A stretch of 64,000 nucleotides of DNA from Lithobates sylvaticus (Eukaryota; Chordata; Amphibia; Anura; Ranidae): positions 92,682,273-92,746,272 of the forward strand of contig CM053031.1 in the NCBI GenBank assembly GCA_028564925.1, read 5' to 3'. Made by a program: the position numbers and the translations under genes. The notes beneath the pieces are model-generated. The model ran no database searches, was not told where the DNA came from, and saw only the letters and a list, made by a program, of their open reading frames with translations. Positions 1-11,666 of the stretch are shown one piece after another (within the stretch, counting starts at the first letter, position 1; the number at the start of each line of letters is the position of its first letter).

Positions 1-340
1 AGCCAGTGTGCTGTCTGAGAGTGCCTACAGCGCAGTAGATGACATGCCTGTGGTTGTAGGGTGGTCTCATTAACTTAAATGGGTTGTGTTTGGTAGCAGA
101 TCAAACGTGATATGTTGCATATGTTTTACCATGTTGAGACCACAGCACTATGTACTAATATGTACTAATATGTCTGCTGCTTGGCAAGCAACAAAAATGC
201 AGGTAAACTGCCTGTTTTTACCACCACTCAACCATAGATGTGAATAAGGCCTAAACGTGCCTTAACTAGTGATTCCGCAGCTTTAATGCAGCTGCAAAAT
301 TTTGAATGCTTGTTGAGGGTAATTGAGGTAAGGCCTATTC
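1..340. other. unannotated stretch
   Basis: No gene or recognised repeat. It presumably belongs to the COL6A3 intron between N2 and N1. Confidence 0.4.
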
Positions 341-1510
341 CAGTGCTCCATCATTCAAAATTATTTGTGGCTATTGTTTTTCTAAAATAAGTACAGTCTG
401 CTTAATTAAGGGTGAAACCTAACTCATCTCTCCTTCTTACACTACAGTCTAAAGAAAATGCTTACATACTGTATGACCACAGTACAATATTTGTGGCTAT
501 CATCTCTAAAAAAGTACACTAATATTTATGTCAGGATAAAACTTGCCATGTGTCTCCTTCATACACTGTGACATAAACAAGCTGCTTACAAACTGTCCAG
601 TGCCTGTACAATATATGTGGCTATTGTCTCTTAAATAATACACTCTAATATGTATTACAAGATAAAGCCTGCCTTGTCTCTCCTTATATTGGGACCTAAT
701 GAACTTTAACAAAATATGTGATCAGTCCAATGATGGGACAGAGAGTAATTTTAACTTACAGTGTATCAAACAGGTGCAAAGTTAGAAGCAACAATGCAAA
801 ACTGGTTCAGGATGGCAAAAACATTCAGACAATGCAGAATCATGAAAGCTGTACAAACATGTGAAAGATGCACAAAAAGGGACTCTTCACAATAATGTCT
901 CAGCCAGGGTAGCATGCAGCTCGATAGCATAGTCTCTACAAGAATCCCCAAGAACAGAGAGTCCAGCTGATAATCATAGTTTCAGCAAAACAGTTCAGAA
1001 CACAGCTTATTCCAGGTTAGCTCTGGTAGAAGGTGAACAGCTGGAGGGGTCCAACACCCAAGGACACAGCGCCACCCCATTGGAACTGCAGTACTCTGGT
1101 AGCAACTGTGAAGGTGCTCCCCACAGTAGCTGGGTCTTTTGGAGAAGCTGCTTGTTATTAGATGCCTACCCAGGTGCCTACACACTGGTTCTGACAGTGG
1201 AGAGCCTCTCAACTGGCTGCAGATCACTTGCCAAAATACCTCTGCCTTATCAGATGTGACCCCTCTGCTGAGGGAGGGAAGCAGAGAAACTTATGTTCTC
1301 TGGGAGTATCCAAGAACCAGGGAGTTGCGGGGAAAAGAACTTAAAGGGGCCTGAGTATGCATTTGAGCAAGGTGAGTAAATGGGCATTTCACTGCACAAG
1401 CTGCTCATATATTGTCCAGCAACTGTGCAATATTTGTGGCTATTGTCTCTCAAATAATTCACAAATTTTATTGCAATACAAACCTGCTTTGTCCCATTTC
1501 GATTTGCTGC
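340..1510. repeat. about 125-bp tandem repeat, interrupted
   Basis: The phrase TTTGTGGCTAT(T/C) recurs at about 365, 490 and 615 with similar surrounding sequence (stretches on AAGCTGCTTACA, CTGTCCAG and GCCTTGTCTCTCCTT), giving a period near 125 bp. A fourth unit lies at about 1390-1500. It is separated by some 650 bp of different sequence (about 720-1370) that may be a later insertion. I do not recognise the inserted part. Confidence 0.65.
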
Positions 1511-2077
1511 CTATTCAAGTTCATGCATACCAACCGGATGTTAGCCAAGTTCTACCAAACACCTGAGATCTATATTTGGAATATTTTGGAAATAATTGCA
1601 GAAATGGGGATCGGAGGCAATTTAGCAAATGTGGAGATGTGGTTTTGAAGTGTTTTTGTGCACTTTAATTTGACATACTAGTCAATACAGTGTAGTACTG
1701 CAAAAAAAAAAAATAAATAAATAACAAACTATACTATAAAACTGTTTTGCTACTGGCCAATTGAATTAAGCTTTTTTTTGAAGTATACTTTTTTAATGCC
1801 TTTAACATCTATTGTGGCTGCTACTTCCACTGTTTTGGTCAGACATATTACCCTCAAAGTCCCATTAAAGTGTGGAACCTCTCCCTGCTGCACAATTATT
1901 ATTTTTTTGCCCTCAAAGTCCTCTTAAAAGACGGACACTCTTCCTGCCATACAGTATTTAAAAAAAATGGTACATGTTCCCCATTGCAGTGCCCAGCTCT
2001 TTATGCCCTCATTTGGACAGTCCATTGCCTATTAACCTTGAAAATGGCCAGAATGGATTTTCAAGATCACCCTTCTA
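1511..2077. other. unannotated stretch with a short direct repeat
   Basis: CCCTCAAAGTCC followed by similar sequence occurs at about 1851 and 1910 (spacing about 60 bp). An A-rich run lies near 1705. No gene seen. Confidence 0.4.
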
Positions 2078-2503
2078 ATGCCCCATACACACGGTTGGAA
2101 ATTCCGACGTAAGAAGTCAGATCGGATTATGTTGTCGGAAAATCTGATCGTGTGTGGGCTCTATCAGACTTTTTCCGTTGGAATCTCCAATGGAAAAAGT
2201 TTGAGAGCTGGATCTAAAATTTTCCGACAACAAAATCCGATTGGACTTCTTTTGATCGTGTGTAGAGAATTCTGATGCACAAAGTGCCACGCATGCTCAG
2301 AAAAAACTTGGAGACAAAAGCTATTGGCTACTGGCCTCTACATAGTCCCATCGTACATTTTGTACGTCCCCTCGTTCTGAACGATCGGATTTTCCAACAA
2401 CTTTGTGCGACCGTGTGTATGCAAGACAAGTTTCGGCCACAATCAGTCGGAAAAAATCCAACGGATTTTGTGGTTGGAATGTCCGACCATGTGTACGGGG
2501 CAT
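2078..2503. mobile_element. Harbinger-like MITE
   Basis: The ends are TGCCCCATACACACGG and CCATGTGTACGGGGCA, near-perfect inverted repeats, flanked by TAA on both sides (2075-2080 region and 2504 on). The interior repeats TTTTCCGACAACAAAATCCGA-like palindromic words. The family has seven copies in this window. TWA 3-bp duplications are the PIF/Harbinger pattern; family placement is inference, and no transposase is present. Exact edges are good to a few bases. Confidence 0.75.
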
Positions 2504-2509
2504 AATTCT

Positions 2510-3130
2510 TTAACCACATGACCAGGCCATTTTTTTGCAATACGCACTGCATAACTTTAATTGACAATTGCCTTGTCATGCAACGCTGTACCCAAATAAA
2601 ATGTATGTCCTTTTTTTCCCCACAAATAGAGCTTTATTTTGGTGGTATTTGTTCACCACTGCATTTTTTATTTTTTTTTGCGCTTTAAACAAAAGACCGT
2701 CAATTTTGAAAAAAAGCTATATTTTTTTTATTTTCTGCTACAAAATACATCCAATAAAAAAATGGAAAATCAAATTTCTTCAACAATTTAGGCCAATATG
2801 TATTCTGCTACATATTTTTGGTAAAAAAAAAATGCCAATAAGCGTATATTGATTGGTTTGCGCAAAAGTTATAGCGTCTATAAACGATGGCATATTTTTA
2901 TTTTTTTACAATTAATGGTGGTGATCGGTCATTTATAGTGGGACTGCAATATTGTGGCGGACAAATCGGACACTAACTGACACTTTTTTTTGGGGACCAG
3001 TGATACATAATACTTAATAAATAATACAGTGATCAGTGCTAAATAATATGCACTGTCACTGTACTAATGACAATGGCTGGGAAGGGGTTAACAGCAGGGG
3101 CAATAAAAGGGTTATATGAGCCCGGGAGTG
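2510..3130. mobile_element. partial copy of a ranid 'TTAACCACTT' DNA repeat
   Basis: It begins TTAACCACATGACCAGG and carries the same internal landmarks as the fuller copy at 10251-11215, in the opposite orientation: the CCACAAATAGAGCTTTATTTTGGTGGTATTTG stretch, GATTGGTTTGCGCAAAA and the ATTGTGGCGGACA stretch. The far end is diverged or lost after GGGGTTAACAG. Confidence 0.7.
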
Positions 3131-4035
3131 CGTTTTTACTAGACAACGTATTTGATGCTACCTATTGTTAACGATCTGTGTTTTGTAATTTTGCAAATAT
3201 AATTTTTGAATAAAGCTTATTTAAGGAGTACTCCGCAGCCTGTTCCCATTCCTCTCTTGAGGTACGGACCCCTTTGGGGATGCCCTTTCTTTTCCTTCTC
3301 CCCTTGTCAAACTATTATGTTGATCCTCTGTCTCTAACACTCTCTGAGTCACTGATCCAGAACTAGCAAGCATGTCAGGAAAATCAGAAATGCTTAGCTG
3401 TATACTTTTTCTGATTGAGTGACTGAAAGTATTTAAAGCATAACTTCACTCACTAACTTCACGCCTGTAACTTTTTGGGGGAAGGTAGAGTGAGTACCTT
3501 TTTTTTCTGTCTGCACCCACTCCCATTTCCTCAATCCTCACCTATGCGAGGCAGCCTCCAAATTGCTCCCTGTAAAGATGTCAGAAAATCTGATTGGCTA
3601 GGATGCAAGTGATGTGGACCTTTGGAACAGGCTCATGACTGCCTAATTTCTAATCTTTTTTTCCAGGTGGTAACACACTCTTTTGTCCTAAGAGGAACTG
3701 AAAAAATGTAATTCATATGATTTATGGTTAAAAATGTGTTGAGTGTAATCAGCCTCAAATGTTTTTTTACTAAAGTGACTTTCCTTTCCTTTTTTTTTTT
3801 TTGACTAGCATAGATGAAATGTGTGCTAGATTGTATTTTAACAAACTCTTCCCATATTAGCCTAGGAAAGCACAATAGTTACATGCACATGCCCATATTT
3901 ACAATAGTTTATATTCCACGTTAGCTGTTTTCTTCATTATTACCTTGTGGCTGAATAAAATAGTCAAACAATACATTCATGCTACCATTAAAAAGCATTA
4001 GTATTAGAAAAAGGAGAATATAAAGATCCACATAC
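3131..4035. other. unannotated intron sequence
   Basis: AT-rich with T runs near 3500 and 3790. No gene or familiar repeat. It is the 5' part of the intron following N2. Confidence 0.4.
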
Positions 4036-4641
4036 CTTTAACAGCACCAATCGCATCTGGACAGATACTCCTCTTCTGCAGGGCCGTTTCTAAAGTGATC
4101 AGAATCTGTTCATTCAGCTCCGAAAGGCCCTGGACATTGGATACTCTGAAAGCACTTGGTGGTTCACTTGCAATTTTATTAACCTCTTCATTAGTAATGC
4201 TTCCTACTCCAATGGAAAATACTTTGACTCCCTTGCTGGCTAGAGCTTGTGCTGCAGATTGTCCATCACTGACTGTCTTTGCTCCTGTGATAATGAAAGC
4301 AATCTGAGGAACACCTGTACCAATTCTGCTGCCTGCTTCTTTAACAAAGTGCTTGTCTTGCAAGTGACGAATAGCTGTTCCAATGCTAGCCAGACGTCCT
4401 CCTTTAAACTCTGCTTTGGTCACAGCATCCATGATCAGGTCACGGTTGTCATGGTCTTTTAAGAAAAATTCATCAGTCACATCTGAATTATACTGAGCCA
4501 GTCCTATCTGAATGGCATCATCGTCTTCAATTGCAGCATCCACTATGCCAGAGACAAACTGAAGGACCTCCTTGAAGTTATCTCTTCCTAAATTCATGGA
4601 GCCATCCACAAGGAAAACAATATCAGCTTCTTTCTTCGCAG
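4036..4641 (-). CDS. COL6A3: COL6A3 exon for vWA domain N2
   Basis: 606 bp. Acceptor AG at 4642-4643 (TTTTAG), donor GTATGTG after 4036, phase 1. It starts AKKEADIVFLVDGSMNLGRD and contains [36 protein letters not shown] and GVKVFSIGVGSITNEEVNKIAS. Human N2 has [36 protein letters not shown] and [22 protein letters not shown]. The end, SICPDAIGAVK, corresponds to human TLCPGVTDAAK just before N1 and retains the cysteine. The next exon (N1) should follow to the left but is not in the remaining 4 kb. Confidence 0.95.
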
Positions 4642-6348
4642 CTAAAAGAAAATAGTTGGAATGTACATTTTAGATGTTTGTGCCACTGGCATTCATACTA
4701 TTATACAGCCAAAGATCTTATGTGTAACTTATGTTATAGAGCTGTTCTGACTACAGGAAGATTACTTGTCCAGTATGTTCACACAATCATTTTTTTAATA
4801 TGGTAGTACCAAAACTTTTTCCACCCATCATTGTCAGTACATCAGTCAACAAATTCTCTTGTAAGTATAGGGCAGGGGCGTCCTGGTCTCACAGGAAGTT
4901 GATTGAATGGCACTCAACCCAGAACAGAAGTTGTATTGGTGAGGGAGTGAGTCTGCAAGGGGTAGGGTCAAAGTCAGGTTGGGTAGAGCAGTCAGCGCTG
5001 CATTTTTTTAAAAGAGGCCAGGCACTTGAATAATTACTTTTTTTGCACAAGATGGGGTTGGGCCTTAAAATATTAATTAGCTTTAACAAATTCCAGGGAA
5101 ATGTAGTCAGCTTGCTTAAAGGAAACCTATACTGAGATAATTACAGAGGCCGTCATTTAAGGATTTTTGAAAAACCTAGTGCCTGGCTAAATCACTGACC
5201 AAGAACAGGTATACAACTAGAGAATTTAGAGTGGAGAACCATGTGTGAAGTTCTAAACAGGTCCCAAATTCAGTTATGCACACACCTCATAAAGTAAAAA
5301 ATATAATTTTCCTCTCTTGCGCATCCCAAATCTTCCTTCATTTGCGTCTCGTATGCTCCCCCTACTAGACATTGCATTTATCAGTGGGAGGTTTCAGCAG
5401 TAGTGCCAGTGCTGCCAACTTAGAAACCATTGGGCAGGGCAAGATGTGGCCAGCTGCTGAATCAGCATTGACAATAGTTTTAGCCATGTCCTCTGCAATA
5501 TCTTCTCATCCCATTGTAGTGTAAGCAGGCATTCACATGAGGGTGACAATGCTGCTCTGAATTTAGGAGCAGTGCAATAGTGTTGTCAACATGTTACAGA
5601 AAGCTCATGAGCTGGACACTACTGGAAAGAACAACAGGTATCTGTGAAACTTTGTAGGTACTAGAGGAAAACTCTCAGTAAAGATGCACTTACAATTAAG
5701 TGCTGCAGCACATATTTTTTATTGGGAAGCCACAGTTCTATTTTAGGAACACTCTTCCTTAAAGTAACATAACAAACATATATGTCCTCCTATAGTATAG
5801 TCCTAACTATAAATTTGACTCCTTTATAAAAGGCTATATGTTATGTCTGTGTGCATCTGGGTTTTATTGTTGCAGAGCACAAGGCTATACCAACTTCCTT
5901 GCAATTAAGTGGGACCAAATGTAAAAAAGAAATAGTGCTAGTAGGTAAAGTTTTTTTTTTTTTTGGAAGAATAGACTGTATGCCTCTTATGCAATAATGC
6001 CTTTGCCTTTTAGCTAGCAATTTTTAAAATTGAAACTGCCTGCCCAGTATACTCGCAGGTCACACTCGCCATGGAAGAAAGGTGACCAGTGCAGAACAAG
6101 CATCAGAGAGGACGGTAGTGGCAGTGATAATCAGTGACAGAGAGTGTGGTCCTATCATTGCTGTCAACTCAAAGGTAAGTTCTCTATAATGTCCAAGTAT
6201 GCCATGCATTCCTGGACATTATAGCAAGTCCTCTTACTGGACAATCAGCTTCCATTATGCTGTGAAATAGGGAACAGAGCTTCAGCTTCTTTATTTACAT
6301 CTCAAGGAGCATAGTTGGAAAAAACAAAAACAAAGAGGCAACACTTAC
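4642..6348. other. N3-N2 intron, nothing recognised
   Basis: 1.7 kb with splice sites at both ends. It contains a T run near 5950 and GC-richer patches near 4860-5000 and 6050-6180, but no repeat I can name. Confidence 0.5.
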
Positions 6349-6951
6349 GAAGTACTGGTCCTGGTACTGGTTCTGTTACTAGATCAATGGGTCCTGTAAA
6401 AGACCTGAATAATATACTTTCAATGTTTGGAAGCTCATTAAATTCTTTGATGGTAAAGAGATAACGTGGGTCTGAAACTATGGTTTCTATTTCAGTCCTG
6501 TCAGCACCACTGGTAGCTACAGCAAGCGACTTTACTCCATTAGTTCCAAGTATCTGTGCTGCTCCGCTGACATCATCTACAGACTTTCCTCCAGTAAGGA
6601 GCACCAAGTGCTGGGGAACTCCTTCTTCTATTCTACTGCCAGCTGATTTCACAAAATGAGTTTTGGCTACAAAATCCAGTGCTTTCCCAATGTTCAGTGA
6701 CGTTCCTCCTTTGAGTCGTAAACGACGGACATTGTTGATCAAGGCTTGCTTGTTTGTATGGGTTCTTAGGAAAAACTCTGAGGCAGGGTCATTACTAAAC
6801 TGAACAAGACCAACCCTGACTTTATTAGGTTCAACTTGAAAGTTTTGAATAACCTTAATGATGAAATCCCTGATATTTGCCAGTCCTTCAGAACCTGTTC
6901 TTGTAGAGCCATCAACCAGGAAGACCACATCCCTTCTGTCTGGATCAGTTG
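6349..6951 (-). CDS. COL6A3: COL6A3 exon for vWA domain N3
   Basis: 603 bp. Acceptor AG at 6952-6953 (TTCCTAG), donor GTAAGTG after 6349, phase 1. It starts TDPDRRDVVFLVDGSTRTGS and carries [58 protein letters not shown] and FTIKEFNELPNIE. Human N3 has [58 protein letters not shown] and FTVREFRELPNIE. Human N3 is among the alternatively spliced A domains; phase-1 borders here would allow skipping too. Confidence 0.95.
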
Positions 6952-7323
6952 CTAGGAAGAAAAATGCATTTTGCTTGAAAATAGAACAGTACATACAGCA
7001 TTGTAATGTGTTTTAAATCCATAGGATTATTGGGGCATAATAAGTAATGCAGTTACTATTTTTAACAGCAAGTTTTGGTCGACAAAGATTTCAAATAAAG
7101 CTATGCAAAAAGTGAATCAGTAAAGTACAGTAGCGCATAGCAAAAATGTTATTTTAATCATTGGATCATCGATAAATGACCCCTGATTTGTTGCAATGGG
7201 TTACTAAGCGTTGCCTCTTTGAGTAGACTTATTTTTCTAAATAATTTTATCTAATTTTAACATATAATATATTTTAGTTAGCATATACTGTTGCATATGT
7301 TTGTTAAAAAAAATATTAATTAC

Positions 7324-7923
7324 CAGTAGTAACACGTGGGACATTCTCGTAGATCACTCTTATCCCATCTCGATCAAGGGTGGTGACAGATGACAACAAT
7401 CTTTGCTCCAAAGTTGGAAGCTCCCGGAAACTAGATACGTCATATATGAAATCCTTACTCAAAGTAATTTTATTGGCCTCTTCAGAATCTATATTCTTTG
7501 CAATCAAGTAAGGAACAACAGAAGATGCTTTAATCTGTCTTGCTCCCTCATCTATGTCATCTGATGAAGATCCAGAGGAGGTCAAAATAAGAAACTGTGG
7601 GACTTGCTCCTCTATTCGGCTTCCAGATGGCCTTGTAAATATGTTTTTAGACACATACTCAAGGGCATTACCAATGTTTATTGATGATCCTCCCTTTGGT
7701 CTTATTCTTTTCACTGCATTCTGAACCTCATCTTTTGTGGAATGAGCATTTAGCAAAAACTCAATACTAGGGTCCTCACTGTACTGGATCACAGCTACTC
7801 GAGTATTATCTTGGCTGACGTCCATTGTTTCTACCAGGCGCCCAATTAGCTCTTTGACATTGGTAAACTCTGGAGTAGCATCCCTGGAACCATCTATAAG
7901 GAACACGACATCCCTTTTTGCAC
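7324..7923 (-). CDS. COL6A3: COL6A3 exon for vWA domain N4
   Basis: 600 bp. Acceptor AG at 7924-7925 (TTTTAG), donor GTAATTAA after 7324, phase 1. It starts [19 protein letters not shown] (human N4: [19 protein letters not shown]) and shares [35 protein letters not shown] and FRELPTLEQ with the human domain. One conservative oddity is EEQVPQFL where the other domains have EEGVPQ. Only 372 bp of intron separates it from N3, the shortest intron in the window. Confidence 0.95.
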
Positions 7924-8068
7924 CTAAAATGAGTTCAATACACAATTATTATGAATCTTGATGCATTTTATTCTCAATAATAGGTGATATAATTATGCAT
8001 AAAGCAGCACAGCAAAAAGTATCATACATCTAATTTATTGTCATTATTCATTATCCATTGAACCTTAA

Positions 8069-8629
8069 CCCCTTCACGCCGACCGTACGCAAATTTGCGT
8101 TCAGGCTTGAAAGGGGTTATACAGGGGTGATGCCCGCAGATGCAGGCATCACACCGGTACCGTTTTGTAGAGCTGGCAGTTGATTCTTTAGTGATAACAA
8201 CCACAGTGACAGCAATGAAAGTGATCAGAATATTTTTTTAAAATAAATAATAATAAAAAAAAAAAAATGTAATGAGCCCCCCCTCCCCATGTGCTCATGC
8301 GTCAAAGTAAACGCATTCACAAGTCGCGCCCGCAAATGTAGCTCCACTCGCCCCTCGATCCGCTCGCCGTGATTGGCCACACAGTCATCTGGGACACGTG
8401 ACAGGTCCCAGATGACTGGGGAGCCCTTCCTGCGCTGAAGGGAAGTGATGTCACCAGCCCAGGCACCGAATTAGGCAGACTACGAGGGACCCCCTAGCAA
8501 CAGGCATTTAGAGGTAAGTTTAAAAAAAATTCCAATAATTTTTTTTTTTTTTTTTTTTTTTTAGGCATTTTAAGCATTTTTTTTTTTTTTTTTTTTTTAG
8601 GGGGAAACACCACTTTAAGCGTGAAAGAG
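8069..8629. mobile_element. TTAA-flanked MITE in the N5-N4 intron
   Basis: It is bounded by TTAA on both sides (8065-8068 and 8630-8633), with inverted ends CCCCTTCACGC and GCGTGAAAGAG. The interior includes a palindrome (CATCTGGGACACGTGACAGG and GTCCCAGATGAC) and long T runs at 8539-8600. It fills most of the 0.8-kb intron. A piggyBac- or Kolobok-type mobiliser is inferred from the TTAA target. Confidence 0.72.
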
Positions 8630-8746
8630 TTAACTATGCTTTTCATAATAGATTTTATGATGATTTTATGATGGATACACAGCATTGTCTACTTTAAAAA
8701 TATGTTGATAAATGTCCACTGTTAGTACCACTGCCCTGAGACTTAC

Positions 8747-9361
8747 CTTTATACAAGACAGATGGAATTGACTGCCTCAGAATTTCAATGTCACCAGTGT
8801 TAAGTTCTGATACTTTTGTTGTTATGGTTTGGTAAACATTTCCTAGTCGGCTTATATCAGAAACAGATACAGCAAAATCTGGAATGAAAGAAATTGTCTG
8901 CAGCTCAGTTGTGTCAGCATTGCGGACACCAATGGCAAATGGAATTACTCCAGAACTTTTAAGGCCTGAGGCTGGTCTCCGGACATCATCTCTTGACTTG
9001 CCAGTGGTCAGTAAGATTAAGAATTGAGGCACTCCATCAGAAGCCCGACTGCCAGCTGAACTGGTAAACACATTTGTGGTAACATAGTCCAAGGCTGCCC
9101 CTGTGTTCAATGGTGAACCTCCAATAGGTGCTAGACGTTGAACAGCACTGAGGACTCCCTGGCGGTCTGGGTGAGTGTTAAGCAGGAAGTTGGGTTTAGT
9201 GGTATCACTGTATTGAACAACTCCTATACGAATCTTATCCCGATCAACATCAAGGCCCTCCACCACTCTCTGAATAAAGGAGCGTAAAGATGGAAAGCTG
9301 GATCTGCCATCGTTGGATCCATCAATCAAAAATACAATGTCCTTCCTCCTACTTAAGTCAT
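8747..9361 (-). CDS. COL6A3: COL6A3 exon for vWA domain N5
   Basis: 615 bp. Acceptor AG at 9362-9363 (ATCTAG), donor GTAAGTC after 8747, phase 1. It starts DLSRRKDIVFLIDGSNDGRS and contains ADTTELQTISFIPDFAVSV, which matches human N5 (ADITEMQTISFIPDFAVAI) very closely. It sits immediately upstream of N4, as N5 does in human, so this copy keeps the ancestral position while the exon at 24.6-25.2 kb is the extra one. It is separated from N6 by a 9.5-kb repeat-filled intron and from N4 by only 0.8 kb. Confidence 0.95.
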
Positions 9362-9731
9362 CTAGATAATAAAACAAATACATCAATATAGGTCCAGGGA
9401 TCTGCAATACATCCAAATTTAATTACACAAAAATTAAGGAGAACATTTTTAACAGTTTTAACAGTTAAAACTGATCCAATAATATAAGTATGGGATTAAT
9501 AACTAAAAAATCATCATTGCAGGTCATGTGGAAATATGAATACTTACATAGTTAGTGAGGTTGAAAAAAGACACTAGTCCTTTTAGTTCAACTAACAAGA
9601 AAAAGATATTAAAAACCCCCATATACACAATCGTATACCCACCGTTGATCCAGAGGAAGGCAAAAAAAATAAAAGAAAAATACATAATTGTAGAATTGTG
9701 AATTTTAAACTTATGACTGGCTCTGTCACTC
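9362..9731. other. unannotated intron sequence
   Basis: Follows the N5 acceptor. AT-rich, no gene seen. Confidence 0.4.
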
Positions 9732-10090
9732 TTATGCCCCGTACACACGGTCGGAATTTCCGAAGGAAAATGTCCTATCGGACCATAAAATCCGACCGTG
9801 TGTGGGCGCCATCGGACTTTTTCCGTCGGAGATCCTGCTCTCAAATTTTCCAACAACAAAGTCCGATCTGACTTTTTCCGATCGTGTGTAGGGAATTCCG
9901 ACGGACAAAGTACCACGCTTGCTCAGATCAAATTACAAGACCAAAGCTATTGGCTACTAGCCTCTATGTAGTTCCGTCGTACGCAACGAACGTCACCACG
10001 TTCAGAATGATCGGATTTTCCGACAACTTTGTCCGACCGTGTGTATGCAACACCAGTGTCGGACAAAATCCGTCAGAAAAAATCACAGTC
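9732..10090. mobile_element. Harbinger-like MITE, one end missing
   Basis: It starts TTA-TGCCCCGTACACACGG and follows the family through ACCGTGTGTATGCAACACCAG and AAAATCCGTCAG, then diverges before the expected terminal GTGTACGGGGCA. It retains the family motif AAAGCTATTGGCTACTAGCC. Confidence 0.72.
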
Positions 10091-10250
10091 TCTTCAAAAA
10101 AAATTTTTGTAGAAACTTTTAGATACATGCATGAAAGCCTTTTTTTGTTGTATATCTGAGCCAAATCTATTTGTATTTGTATTTAATTCCAATGCTACTA
10201 GTCATGTTTTAGTTAGGGTTTTATCTATATGTGATCGGCCCAAATAACAA

Positions 10251-11215
10251 AACCACTTCCCGACCGTCGCACACAGATGTATGTCGGTAGAATGGCACGG
10301 ACAGGCAAATGGGCGAACAGGTACGTCCCTTTAAATTTGCAGCCATGCCATCGCGTGCACGCCGGTCGGGACCCCCGTGAGTTCGATCACGGGTCCCGCA
10401 GACTTTATCGCCATGGGGATACCCGCGATCGTCTCACGGGGAGGAAGAACGGGGATATGCTAATGTAAACAAGCATCTTCCCGTTCTGCCTAGTGATCAT
10501 TGTCAATGATCTCTGCTCCCTGTGATCGGAGCAGAGATCAATGACATGTCACACACAGCCACGCCCCCCACAGTTAGAAACACGCCCCTAAGACACACTT
10601 AACCCCTACACTGCCACCAAGTGGTTAACCCCTTCACTGCCAGTGTCATTTACACAGGAATCAGTGCATTTGTATAGCACTGATTGCTGTATAAATGACA
10701 ATGGTCCCAAAAATGTGTCAAAAATGTCCGATGTGTCCGCCATAATGTCGCAGTCACGATAAAAATCGCTGATCACCGCCATTACTAGTAAAAAAAAAAA
10801 TATTAATAAAAATGCCATAAAACTATCCCGTTTTGTAAACTCTATAACTTTTGTGCAAACCAATCAATAATCGCTTATTGCGATTTGTTTAACCAAAAAT
10901 ATATAGAAGAATACGTATCCACCTAAACTGAGGAAAAAATATGTTTTTTATACATTTTTGGGGGATATTTATTATAGCAAAATGTAAAAAATTTCAAAAT
11001 TGTCGCACTTTTTTTGTTTATAGCGCAAAAAATAAAAACTGCAGGGGTGATCAAATACCACCAAAAGAAAGCTCTATTTGTGGGAAAAAAAGGACGTCAA
11101 TTTTGTTTGGGAGCCACGTCACACAACCGCGTAATTGTCAGTTAAAGCAACGCAGTGCCGAATCGCAAAAGGTGCTCTGGTCTTTGGCCAGCAAAATGGT
11201 CAGGGGCTTAAGTGG
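10251..11215. mobile_element. ranid 'AACCACTT' DNA repeat, fullest copy
   Basis: The ends are AACCACTTCCCGACCG and GGGGCTTAAGTGGTTAA. The interior contains CAGGTACGTCCC, GGCGGACACATCGG in complement, GAAAGCTCTATTTGTGG and TTGTCAGTTAAAGC. I recognise this from memory as a very common true-frog repeat. Fragments also occur at 2510-3130 and 58100-58325. No coding capacity is seen. Confidence 0.75.
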
Positions 11216-11219
11216 TTAA

Positions 11220-11662
11220 AGTAAATATAAAGCCAAACGGATACATTTAGAATTGTTTAGCACCCCTGTCAGTTTTTTATTTTTTTGCTGTCTGTCTCTG
11301 TGTCTCAGTGGAGAGATATCTCTTCATGGCCTATCCCAGAGACAAAAAAAGCAGTGAGGGATAATCTCTCCAAAGATAGCTGTCACTGGAACAGTTGTTC
11401 CCTATGGAAAATTTCACCCCAACTCCTGTTTCGTAGACAATCTTAACATTTTGAATACTCCATTACTTTCTGCAACAATGATAATGGTCATCAGGACAAT
11501 CAGAGAATGCAAACCTTCCCAGCACAGACACAGAAAGTAATAAAAAAAAAATGTAAAAACCTGACAGGAGTTTTAGGCATTGCCTACCCTATCTAAAATA
11601 AGAAAAAAAAATGACATGGTATTTAGGTAAACAAACAGTAAACCAAAGATTTGTGACTATTA
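11220..11662. repeat. probable diverged ranid dispersed repeat
   Basis: The phrases on 'CTGTGTCTCAGTGG', 'GAGAGATATCTC' and 'ACCTGACAGGAG' resemble segments near 43235-43480 and 51860-52040, which carry GACAGAGACAGCAATAAAAAC or AACCTGGCAGGAG. Boundaries unclear. Confidence 0.4.
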
Positions 11663-11666
11663 TTAA

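Noticed and set aside
1-4035. Search for the N1 domain exon of COL6A3 to the left of N2.
   Set aside because: No minus-strand frame with vWA landmarks is present; the exon must lie outside the window.
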